60,115 nt of DNA, taken from an uncultured Cetobacterium sp. Lineage in GTDB: Bacteria; Fusobacteriota; Fusobacteriia; Fusobacteriales; Fusobacteriaceae. The translations under genes were made by a program, and so were the position numbers. The notes below the pieces were generated by a model. The model was not told where the DNA came from, did not search any database, and saw only the letters and a program-made list of their open reading frames with translations. Positions 16,162-23,487 of this stretch are shown here, one piece after another. Position 1 is the stretch's first letter; the number at the start of each line of letters is the position of its first letter. The stretch is from NCBI GenBank assembly GCA_949293295.1, contig CASFCG010000017.1, forward strand, positions 1-60,115, read 5' to 3'.

Positions 16162-16830
16162 ATGAGAATAGGAATTAAATCAGATGAGAATTTAAAAACA
16201 CTTGTTGAAGAACTGTTACCGTATGATTTTGTTGAACTAGATGAAAACTTTGATTTTAAAGATATAAGTATTGCTATCGTGGATAGTTTGAACAAAAATT
16301 TTAAACTATTTCTATCTGAATTGAAAAAAAGAAGAATTCCTACTATTGCCCTATTAAATGAAAGTGAATTTTATAAAATGAGAGAGTTATTTCTAGAAAA
16401 AACGATTGATGATTGTCTTTTAAGAAAAGATATTTTTAAACTTGAGAGTGCTATTTTTAAACTGATAAATAAATCAGTTAATCCAGAAATGCTCTATTTA
16501 TCCGATACATTTAAAAAAGGTATATTCAATTTTTCGGAGATAAATTATATCACTTATTCATCTATCACAAGAAAAACAGAGTTTCATTTAATAGACTCAG
16601 AAAGCTTCACTATAAAAAAGAGTTTTTCAGAAATAGAGGAAAAACTTAGTCAAATAGATTGTTTTTATAAACTAGACAGAAGTACTATCATCAATCTGGA
16701 TTTAATACAGCTCATTGATTATAAAGAGGAGGTTATTATATTTAAAAATAAAAGTCTCGTGTACAGTAGTAAATCCAAATTAAAAGAACTAGAAGAGATT
16801 ATAAATAGAGATGATTTTTTAAAGATTTAA
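16162..16830 (+). CDS. LytTR-family DNA-binding regulator with degenerate receiver domain
   Basis: The 222-aa protein has two domains. Residues ~1-115 are receiver-like: ISIAIVDSLNKNF places an Asp (about D40) where response regulators are phosphorylated, and LLRKDIF carries the beta-5 Lys. However, the N-terminal acidic pair is weak and the conserved Thr/Ser is missing (IALLNE). Residues ~128-215 are a LytTR domain (EINYITYSS, FYKLDRSTIINLDLIQLIDY, KLKELEEII). LytTR proteins bind direct repeats in promoters. With no kinase in the partner gene, control by phosphorylation is doubtful. The likely target is the secreted-protein gene at 17336, or its own promoter. Confidence 0.8.
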   Translation: MRIGIKSDENLKTLVEELLPYDFVELDENFDFKDISIAIVDSLNKNFKLFLSELKKRRIPTIALLNESEFYKMRELFLEKTIDDCLLRKDIFKLESAIFKLINKSVNPEMLYLSDTFKKGIFNFSEINYITYSSITRKTEFHLIDSESFTIKKSFSEIEEKLSQIDCFYKLDRSTIINLDLIQLIDYKEEVIIFKNKSLVYSSKSKLKELEEIINRDDFLKI

Positions 16831-16897
16831 AGTAATACACAAGAATAAAATTCCGAAAAAAGAAGACAATAAAAAATTTTTTGATAAAATTTTATGG

Positions 16898-16929
16898 ATG
16901 TCCATTTAGGGTATACCCTATTTAGACAT
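16898..16929. repeat. Imperfect 32-bp palindrome, left copy
   Basis: Centred on TTTAGGGTATACCCTA, with outer arms ATGTC and GACAT. The inner 14 bp are a perfect dyad and the arms are imperfect. The same core recurs in a perfect palindrome at 17034-17065, 136 bp away. This lies in the 505-bp gene-free stretch 16831-17335. Confidence 0.75.
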
Positions 16930-17007
16930 AAAAATTTATGAGATTTTAAAAATTTTTGTGTATAAAAAGAATAATTTTAGAATAAAAAGCAAAAGTTTAG
17001 TTCGCTA

Positions 17008-17033
17008 AATTTTTGATTTGTTCATTATTTTTT
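17008..17033 (+). other. Small UUCG-loop hairpin with T-run between the palindromes
   Basis: TTTAG-TTCG-CTAAA (about 16996-17009) followed by TTTTTGATTT and further T-rich sequence up to 17033. It could be a weak terminator for the LytTR operon. The rest of 16930-17033 shows no ORF. Confidence 0.3.
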
Positions 17034-17065
17034 GCGTCTATTTAGGGTATACCCTAAATAGACGC
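17034..17065. repeat. Perfect 32-bp palindrome, right copy
   Basis: GCGTCTATTTAGGGTA is followed immediately by its exact reverse complement, giving a 16-bp-armed dyad with no spacer, then TTTTATTTT. As RNA it would form a strong terminator-like stem; as DNA it could be an operator or cruciform. It shares its core with 16898-16929. From 17066 to 17284 I see no gene or clear signal. Confidence 0.85.
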
Positions 17066-17284
17066 TTTTATTTTCAATCTACCACTATTGCTTATATACA
17101 GGCAATTATATAAATCTTTAATATAACTCTTAAGTTTTAAGAAGCTTTTTGAGTAGATTTTATTTTTAAATATTTTTTATCTTAATTTATAACGAAAATA
17201 GGAAGTAACAATACTTTTTTAAACTTGTAACTCAAATATACAGAACTATTTTACTTGGACTAATAATTAAAAAAGCTATATCTT

Positions 17285-17302
17285 AAAGTTTTGCTAAACT
17301 TT
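17285..17302. promoter_or_regulatory. Inverted repeat upstream of the secreted-protein gene
   Basis: AAAGTTT-TGCT-AAACTTT, a perfect 7-bp dyad 34 nt before the start codon at 17336. It could be an operator or a leader-RNA hairpin close to the ribosome-binding site. Confidence 0.4.
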
Positions 17303-17335
17303 CAAGAATAGATTAAAATCATTAGGAGGTAAAGT

Positions 17336-18088
17336 ATGATTATGAAAAATTTTTTATTTGGTTTAGCTCTATCATCTATTCCGTTGATGGCAGCTAAAGT
17401 TGATTCAACTCAATTACCAAAAGATGAGACAAGTGTATTTTTAACAAAAGGAAAGGTAAATGTTAAAATGACTCTATCAACTGATGTTCCTACAGTAAGA
17501 TATGTAGTGTTCGCATCATCTGATGGAACATTAACTAGTGCAACTGATACATTAGAACTACCTACTTTCTATATAGAGTTTGATAAAAATTCTGTTCCAT
17601 TTTATTCAGACCCAAATAAGATTTATGTAAAAAAAGTGGAGAAAGGCTCTTTAACTGTATTAAAAGATTTGGATACACAAGAACAAGTAAGACTTAAGGT
17701 TACCCTAGCTGGAATGGACCCTAGTTATTCCTACTACTCCAATCTTAAAATAGGACATGGACTTAATTATCCTCTTCCAGTAACTGCATTCTTTACTAAA
17801 GCTCAACTTACTGGTTTTGCAACAAATGCTTACAATGGTATGAGTCAAGTAACCAATATAGATGTTGATTATCGTGGAGTGATTCATGCACGTTTTAATG
17901 GGACTCAAAGATATCTTCAACTTCCTAAATCACTTGAAATTACAAACCTTGATGGAACTTTAACCTTTAAAGCTGTAACTAACAAAGATTTTTCCTCTTC
18001 TAGTGCCATGACTGAACAGGAAGCAAAACCATTATTAGATGAATTAAATGGAAAATCAAACACTGTATTTTTACATGTAACGTTATAA
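17336..18088 (+). CDS. Secreted protein of unknown function
   Basis: I do not recognise this gene. The 250-aa product has a signal peptide (hydrophobic residues 5-16, cleavage likely after LMAA). The mature protein is beta-rich and Thr/Ser/Val-rich, has no cysteine, and contains alternating hydrophobic strands throughout (VNVKMTLSTDVPTVRYVVF, split across strands). This suits a periplasmic or surface beta-sandwich, perhaps pilin- or adhesin-like. The start has a strong GGAGG 6 nt upstream; a second in-frame ATG lies 6 nt further on. It sits alone behind a 505-bp upstream region with two palindromes and next to a LytTR regulator, suggesting regulated expression. It has its own terminator. Confidence 0.75.
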   Translation: MIMKNFLFGLALSSIPLMAAKVDSTQLPKDETSVFLTKGKVNVKMTLSTDVPTVRYVVFASSDGTLTSATDTLELPTFYIEFDKNSVPFYSDPNKIYVKKVEKGSLTVLKDLDTQEQVRLKVTLAGMDPSYSYYSNLKIGHGLNYPLPVTAFFTKAQLTGFATNAYNGMSQVTNIDVDYRGVIHARFNGTQRYLQLPKSLEITNLDGTLTFKAVTNKDFSSSSAMTEQEAKPLLDELNGKSNTVFLHVTL

Positions 18089-18158
18089 ACAAACAAAAAC
18101 ACAGTAGTTTTCTCTACAAAAAGAATAGATATTTCACAATATTTAGCTAAAAAAAGAA

Positions 18159-18190
18159 AGACAAGGAGTTTTACTTCTTGTCTCTTTTTA
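18159..18190 (+). terminator. Terminator of the secreted-protein gene
   Basis: AGACAAGGAG pairs with CTTCTTGTCT (10 bp, one G-U) around a 5-nt loop, followed by CTTTTTATTTTT. Confidence 0.85.
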
Positions 18191-18329
18191 TTTTTAATTA
18201 AATACTCCAAATCCAATCCTTTGAAAATGATTATTCTGTTTTTTATTAAATCATTAAATTCTATTCAAAATTTAATATCTTAAGACCCCCTCTTTAGTTT
18301 ATTTCTCAAGAAACAAATATATTTATTTT

Positions 18330-18360
18330 AAAATATTTTAATTTTCAAAATATTTTAATT
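18330..18360. repeat. Tandem 14-bp AT-rich repeat over the nik promoter
   Basis: AAAATATTTTAATT occurs at 18330-18343 and 18347-18360, a 17-bp period. Each contains the palindrome AAAATATTTT. The second copy overlaps the -35 box of the nik promoter, so a regulator binding here would affect transcription. It does not match the classical NikR operator. The remainder of 18191-18329 shows no gene; it includes a C5 run near 18285. Confidence 0.5.
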
Positions 18361-18387
18361 GAATATAAATTTTTTTTATGTTATAAT
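18359..18387 (+). promoter_or_regulatory. Promoter of the nik operon
   Basis: TTGAAT (18359-18364), 17 nt, TATAAT (18382-18387), giving a ~40-nt leader before the nikA ATG, which follows AAGGAGG. Confidence 0.78.
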
Positions 18388-18435
18388 CCAAATTAAGTAA
18401 AATAATCATTATATAAAACACTATTAAGGAGGAAT

Positions 18436-20043
18436 ATGAAAAATTCTATCATTAAATTATTTTTTGGTATAGCTTTGGCAACATGGACTATCGGATGTAG
18501 CTCTGAAAATAAAGATGAGAATATCAAAATAAAAAACAAAGAGAGTAAAACTCAAAAAAAAGAGGAGCTTGTTTTTGTAAACTATCGGGATATAAGAGAT
18601 TTAAATCCACATCTTTATGCCGGAGAGATGTATGCACAAGAGATGTTATATGAAACACTTGTTAATATAGGACCAAATGGATATGAACCTTGTCTTGCAG
18701 AGAGTTGGAGTATAAGTGAAGACGGAAAGGTTTATACTTTTAATATAAGAAAAGGAGTTAAATTTTCTGATGGAACTGTTTGTGATGCTCATGCAATCAA
18801 AGCTAATTTTGATGCAATATTAGAGAATAAAAGTAGACACACGTGGTTAGAAATGATGCATCTTTTAGAAAGCGTTGATTTGATAGATGATTATACAATT
18901 CAAATAAAATTAAGCAAACCATATTATCCAATGCTTACAGAGTTGGGAGTGACAAGACCTTTTGCTATGATATCTCCTAAAGCTATGAAAAATGGGTCAA
19001 CTAAAGATGGTGTAAATGCTTATATAGGAACAGGACCATATATTTTAAAGAAAGTTGTTACAGATGAATACGCTATATTTGAAGCAAATGAAAACTACTG
19101 GGGAAAAGTTCCAGAGATAAAAAGAATCTTGGTAAAAGTGATTCCGGACAATCAGACACGTATTCTAGCTCTTGAAAAAGGAGAGATTGATTTAATTTTC
19201 GGAAAAAACATGATAGATGCTGACGGCGTAAACAAGTATAAAAATAGTGATAAGTTTACAGTGGCTTTATCAGAGCCAACTTCTACAAGACAGATAGTAT
19301 TAAATACGAGTAGGTCAATTTTGAAAGATAAAAATGTAAGATATGCTCTACAACACGCTACTAATAAAGAAGCTATCTCACAGGGGATATTTTATGGTTT
19401 AGAAAAACCTGCTGATACACTTTTTGCCAAAACTGTTCCATACTCTAATATTGATTTAAAACCGTTTAATTTTGATATGGAGTTAGCTAATAAATATCTA
19501 GATGAGAGTGGTTGGATTAAAGGGAAAGATGGTATTCGTATTAAGAATGGAAAAAGATTGGAGCTGAACCTATTATATAACAGTGATAGTGTAACTGAAA
19601 AGACTATCTCTGAATATTTACAAGCAGAATACAAAAAAATAGGAGTTATTATCAATATTATTGGACAAGAGGAACAATCCTACCGTGATAATATGAAAGC
19701 TGGAAATTTTGATATGGTATTTAACATTTGTTGGGGAACACCTTATGACCCTCAATCCTCTTTGGCAGCAATGCGTCAACGTGTGTACGGAGATTATGCC
19801 GCTCAATTAGGACTGGAGGATAAAGCTGAAATTGATGAAGCTATAACAAAAATTCTTGTGTCAACAGATGAGGAAGAAAGGCAAAAGTTGTATACATTCG
19901 TGCTAACAAGATTACATGAGGACGCTGTATATATTCCACTTACTTATGAGTGTAACAAGGCAATCTATACATCAAAATTAAAAAATGTTAGATTTACACA
20001 GACTCAGTATGAAGTTCCATTCGCAGAAATGACTTTCGAATAA
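18436..20043 (+). CDS. nikA: NikA-type nickel/metallophore-binding lipoprotein
   Basis: This 535-aa SBP_bac_5 family solute-binding lipoprotein has its lipobox at TIGC (Cys21). The sequence tracks E. coli NikA closely: LNPHLYAGEMYAQEMLYE, AESWSISEDGKVYTFNIRKG, SRHTWLEMM, YIGTGPYIL, ENYWGKVPEIK, NIDLKPFNFD and TWGAPYDP-like CWGTPYDPQS. NikA binds Ni(II) as a complex with a small chelator (two L-His or a metallophore) and hands it to NikBC. The conserved fingerprint supports the nickel-type subgroup rather than generic dipeptide binding. The actual ligand is inferred. It is the first gene of nikABCDE-MATE-AstE. Confidence 0.88.
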   Translation: MKNSIIKLFFGIALATWTIGCSSENKDENIKIKNKESKTQKKEELVFVNYRDIRDLNPHLYAGEMYAQEMLYETLVNIGPNGYEPCLAESWSISEDGKVYTFNIRKGVKFSDGTVCDAHAIKANFDAILENKSRHTWLEMMHLLESVDLIDDYTIQIKLSKPYYPMLTELGVTRPFAMISPKAMKNGSTKDGVNAYIGTGPYILKKVVTDEYAIFEANENYWGKVPEIKRILVKVIPDNQTRILALEKGEIDLIFGKNMIDADGVNKYKNSDKFTVALSEPTSTRQIVLNTSRSILKDKNVRYALQHATNKEAISQGIFYGLEKPADTLFAKTVPYSNIDLKPFNFDMELANKYLDESGWIKGKDGIRIKNGKRLELNLLYNSDSVTEKTISEYLQAEYKKIGVIINIIGQEEQSYRDNMKAGNFDMVFNICWGTPYDPQSSLAAMRQRVYGDYAAQLGLEDKAEIDEAITKILVSTDEEERQKLYTFVLTRLHEDAVYIPLTYECNKAIYTSKLKNVRFTQTQYEVPFAEMTFE

Positions 20044-20056
20044 TAAAAAACTATAT

Positions 20057-20080
20057 GGATAGGTGTAACCTATCCTTTTT
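20057..20080 (+). terminator. Hairpin (attenuator-like) between nikA and nikB
   Basis: GGATAGGT pairs perfectly with ACCTATCC around GTA, followed by TTTTT. It lies in the 53-nt gap between nikA and nikB and would lower downstream transcription or protect the nikA mRNA 3' end, giving more binding protein than permease. Confidence 0.78.
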
Positions 20081-20096
20081 ACTAAGAGGAGGAAAT

Positions 20097-21038
20097 GTGA
20101 AAAACTATATAATAAAAAGAATCTTGATGAGCATTCCTTTGCTCATATGTATCTCCTTTGTTTGTTTTGTATTTATAAACTTTATACCCTCAGACCCAGC
20201 CGAAGTAGCTCTTAGGGTTAGACAAACTCCAATAATTACAGAAGAAGCTATTACACAAGTGCGAGAAGAGTTAGGATTAAATGACCCATTTTTTATAAGA
20301 TATATAAAATGGTTTTTCCAATGTCTAGTTTTAGATTTCGGAGTAAGTTATACTAATCCAACTCGTACAGTTTTGGGAGAGATAGGAAGATGTCTTCCAG
20401 CAACTTTACAATTAGCAGGAATGTCTTTGTTTTTCGTTATCTCTTTGAGTTTACCCATCGGTTTTTTATGTGCTGTTTATAAAGATTCATGGTTTGATAG
20501 AGTTACGAGAGGAATTATTTTTATGACAACAGCTATGCCAGCTTACTGGGTAGGACTTTTAATGATATGGTTAATTAGTATCAAGTTTGATTTGCTACCT
20601 ACTAGCGGAGCAGGGTCTTTTAAACATCTTATTTTGCCCTCTTTTACTGTGGCACTTACATATGTTTCTACCTATATTAGATTGATTAGAAATAATATGT
20701 TAGAGAATATGAAAGAGGATTATGTTTTATATGCTAACGTGAGAGGATTGCAACAAAAAAATATTTTGAGAAAACATATTTTAAAAAACTCTCTACACTC
20801 TTGTATTACAGCAATAGGGATGAGTATTCCACAATTAATCGCGGGAACTATAGTTGTTGAAAATGTTTTTGCTTGGCCAGGAATAGGAAAACTTTGTATA
20901 GCTTCCATTTTTAATAGAGATTATCCAGTAATACAAGCATATGTCTTAATGGTTGGAACACTTTTTGTAGTATTTAATTTAATATTTGATATTGTACAAT
21001 ATATTTCTGACCCAAGACTTAGAAAAGGAATGGAGTGA
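20097..21038 (+). CDS. nikB: NikB-type ABC transporter permease
   Basis: This 313-aa inner-membrane permease of the DppB/NikB family has about six helices and the EAA-like loop (YANVRGLQQKNILRKHILKNSL, in two parts around residues 215-235). It ends with VENVFAWPGIGKL and DYPVIQAYVLMVG, typical of this family. I place the start at GTG 20097, which has AGAGGAGG 5-10 nt upstream. An earlier ATG (20055) would lie inside the terminator hairpin and lacks a ribosome-binding site. Confidence 0.9.
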   Translation: MKNYIIKRILMSIPLLICISFVCFVFINFIPSDPAEVALRVRQTPIITEEAITQVREELGLNDPFFIRYIKWFFQCLVLDFGVSYTNPTRTVLGEIGRCLPATLQLAGMSLFFVISLSLPIGFLCAVYKDSWFDRVTRGIIFMTTAMPAYWVGLLMIWLISIKFDLLPTSGAGSFKHLILPSFTVALTYVSTYIRLIRNNMLENMKEDYVLYANVRGLQQKNILRKHILKNSLHSCITAIGMSIPQLIAGTIVVENVFAWPGIGKLCIASIFNRDYPVIQAYVLMVGTLFVVFNLIFDIVQYISDPRLRKGME

Positions 21039-21042
21039 TAAA

Positions 21043-21867
21043 ATGTTAAAAAGACTCTTAAGAAATAAAATGGCTTTAATATGTATAGTTTTAATTTTAA
21101 TATTAGTTATTTTGGGAATTTTTGCTCCTATATTTGCTCCAAATGACCCTTATGAAAATAATATTCTAAATAAATTTGCTCCATACTCATGGAAGTATCC
21201 ATTAGGAACTGACCATTTAGGGAGATGTGTTTTATCAAGAATGATATATGGAATAAGACCTACTCTTTTTCTCTCGTTAGTTACTATGATAGGAACAATA
21301 GGAATAGGAACTTTAATGGGATTACTATCTGGATATTTTAAGGGAATAGTTGATGATATAATTATGAGAATAGTTGATATGATGTTATCTTTTCCAAGTC
21401 AGATAATGATACTTGCTATAGTAGCTTTACTAGGTGTGGATATTAGAAATGTCATCATAGCTAATGTTTTTATAAAATGGGCTTGGTATGCAAGAATGAT
21501 AAGAACAAATGTTGTAAAATATACAGATAAAAATTTTATTCTATTTTCAAGATGTATAGGTTCTGGAGAGAGATTTATATTATTTAGACATATGATTCCT
21601 TGTATTGCATCAGAGATGGCAGTATTAGCTACATTGGATATAGGGTGGGCAGTTCTAAATATATCTACATTATCTTTTTTAGGACTTGGAGTACAAGCAC
21701 CTGTCCCAGAATGGGGAGCTATGCTGAATGAAGCAAAAAATGTAATGACCACTAATCCAATACAGATGATAGCACCAGGAGTGGCAGTTGTCATATTGAT
21801 AGCAGCTTTTAATTTTCTAGGGGATTGTTTAAGAGATGCTTTTGACCCAAAGGAGGCAGAAATTTGA
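21043..21867 (+). CDS. nikC: NikC-type ABC transporter permease
   Basis: This 274-aa permease of the DppC/NikC family is the partner of NikB. It starts with a cytoplasmic basic segment and a first helix (LLRNKMALICIVLILILVI, residues 4-22), then GTDHLGRCVLSRMIYGIRPT, the family signature. The EAA loop and the C-terminal LGDCLRDAFDPKEAEI also fit. The ATG at 21043 lies 4 nt after the nikB stop with GGAGTG as ribosome-binding site. Length is typical. Confidence 0.92.
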   Translation: MLKRLLRNKMALICIVLILILVILGIFAPIFAPNDPYENNILNKFAPYSWKYPLGTDHLGRCVLSRMIYGIRPTLFLSLVTMIGTIGIGTLMGLLSGYFKGIVDDIIMRIVDMMLSFPSQIMILAIVALLGVDIRNVIIANVFIKWAWYARMIRTNVVKYTDKNFILFSRCIGSGERFILFRHMIPCIASEMAVLATLDIGWAVLNISTLSFLGLGVQAPVPEWGAMLNEAKNVMTTNPIQMIAPGVAVVILIAAFNFLGDCLRDAFDPKEAEI

Positions 21868-22706
21868 TGAAAAAAACACTGTTAAAAGTTGAAAATATTT
21901 CAATATTTCTCAATAAAAAAAAATCAAAAAATTGTTTAGTTGAAAATATATCTTTTGAACTAAAAGAGGGAGAGTGTCTCGGAATTTTAGGAGAAAGTGG
22001 AAGTGGAAAAAGTTTAACATGTAAATCAATTATAGGATTATTGGATAATAAAATTTTTTCAACAGAGGGAAAAGCTATTTATAATGGTAAAAATCTACTT
22101 GAAGTTAAAGGGGAGGAGTTAAGAAAATTGAGAGGAAAAGAGATAGCTATGATTTTACAAAATCCTATGACCTGTTTTGACCCTCTATATACAGTTGGTT
22201 ATCAAATAGCTGAAACTCTTATGGAACATACTTCTTTTTCCATACAGGAAATAAAGAGAAAATCTATTGAAATTTTAGAAAAAATGCAATTAAAAAACCC
22301 GGAAGAGATTTTATTAAAATTTCCACATCAATTAAGTGGGGGAATGTTACAGAGAATAATGATTGGATTAGCTTTAGCGATGAATCCTAAATTTATAATA
22401 GCTGACGAACCAACTACAGCCATTGATACTATTACTCAATATGAGATTATGAAAGAGTTTCAAAAAATAAAAAGAGAGGGAAAAATAGGAATGATTTTTA
22501 TCTCTCATGATTTGGGAGTAATTTCGGAGATTTCAGATTATGTTATTGTCATGAACAAAGGAAAAGTTATTTCACAAGGAGAGAAAAACAAAGTGTTTAA
22601 AGATACTAAGAGTGAATTTACTAAGATGTTAATAGATAAAAAATTAGTGATAATAAATAGATATAAAGAGATTCTGAAAGGAGGAAAAAATGCTGTTAGA
22701 AGCTAA
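21867..22706 (+). CDS. nikD: NikD-type ABC transporter ATPase
   Basis: This 279-aa ATPase of the oligopeptide/nickel class has Walker A GESGSGKSLTCKS, the signature LSGGMLQRIMIGLA, Walker B IIADEPTTAID and the switch His in FISHDLG. The start ATG (21867) overlaps the nikC stop (TGATG) and is preceded by AGGAGG. The 3' end overlaps nikE by 17 nt. It lacks the C-terminal Fe-S-like Cys motif of some Opp ATPases, as is normal for NikD. Confidence 0.92.
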   Translation: MKKTLLKVENISIFLNKKKSKNCLVENISFELKEGECLGILGESGSGKSLTCKSIIGLLDNKIFSTEGKAIYNGKNLLEVKGEELRKLRGKEIAMILQNPMTCFDPLYTVGYQIAETLMEHTSFSIQEIKRKSIEILEKMQLKNPEEILLKFPHQLSGGMLQRIMIGLALAMNPKFIIADEPTTAIDTITQYEIMKEFQKIKREGKIGMIFISHDLGVISEISDYVIVMNKGKVISQGEKNKVFKDTKSEFTKMLIDKKLVIINRYKEILKGGKNAVRS

Positions 22707-23487
22707 AAATATAAATGTAAGTTTTAAAAAAGAAAATCAAAAAACAATTTTTGGCAAGGAAAGACAGCAGGTTGTAAAAAATGTTTCTATTTCATTAAAA
22801 AAAGGGGAATGTCTTGGAATAATTGGAGAAAGTGGAAGTGGAAAATCCACTTTAGGAAAAACTTTAATTGGATTATTAAAACCAGATAGTGGAAAGATTT
22901 ATTTAAATGGAATAGACATATATAATGCTACAAGAGAGGAGAAAAGAAAAATTCAACAGATAATAAGTATTGTCTTTCAAGATTATACTTCTTCTGCTAA
23001 TCCTCGTTTTCTTGTAAAAGATATTATAGGAGAAGCATTAAGAGTACTAGAGAAAAAGCTTGATAAAAAATTTGATAGAGATAGTAAAATAAAAGAGTTA
23101 CTAGAAGTAGTTGGATTAGATGAAAGTTTTATGAATAGATATCCACATGAATTGAGTGGAGGACAATTACAAAGAGTTTGTATTGCTAGAGCAGTAGCAA
23201 CAGAACCACAATTTATTCTTTTAGATGAAGCTATTAGCTCTCTGGACGCTTCTACTCAAACTCAAGTTATGGATTTGTTAAAGAAATTACAAATAAAATA
23301 TGGACTTTCTTATATATTTATTACACATGACCTCCCTTCAGTAACTTATATGTGTGATAGAGTTTTGTTTTTTTATGAGGGAGAGGTAGTAGAAGAGGTA
23401 GAGGAGATATATAAACTTTCTCAAGTAAAAACTCCCTACGCCCAAAAATTATTAAATTCTATATTGGAGATAAATATTGATGAATAA
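22690..23487 (+). CDS. nikE: NikE-type ABC transporter ATPase
   Basis: The second ATPase of the importer (265 aa) has Walker A GESGSGKSTLGKTLIG, signature LSGGQLQRVCIARA, Walker B FILLDEAISSLDAS and switch His FITHDLPS. It pairs with NikD below NikBC. The ATG follows AGGAGG inside the end of nikD, indicating coupled translation. Confidence 0.92.
   Translation: MLLEAKNINVSFKKENQKTIFGKERQQVVKNVSISLKKGECLGIIGESGSGKSTLGKTLIGLLKPDSGKIYLNGIDIYNATREEKRKIQQIISIVFQDYTSSANPRFLVKDIIGEALRVLEKKLDKKFDRDSKIKELLEVVGLDESFMNRYPHELSGGQLQRVCIARAVATEPQFILLDEAISSLDASTQTQVMDLLKKLQIKYGLSYIFITHDLPSVTYMCDRVLFFYEGEVVEEVEEIYKLSQVKTPYAQKLLNSILEINIDE

Noticed and set aside
17705-18216. Minus-strand ORFs across the secreted-protein gene
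   Set aside because: No ribosome-binding sites, and they overlap a plus-strand gene with signal peptide, strong start and terminator.
18281-18296. C5 run near nikA as a fourth C-rich sRNA
   Set aside because: No ECF-like promoter and no terminator hairpin adjacent to it.
20055-20096. Earlier ATG for nikB
   Set aside because: It lies inside the terminator hairpin and has no ribosome-binding site; the GTG at 20097 has AGAGGAGG.
21399-21794. 131-codon minus-strand ORF within nikC
   Set aside because: Complement of conserved NikC coding sequence; no independent signals.
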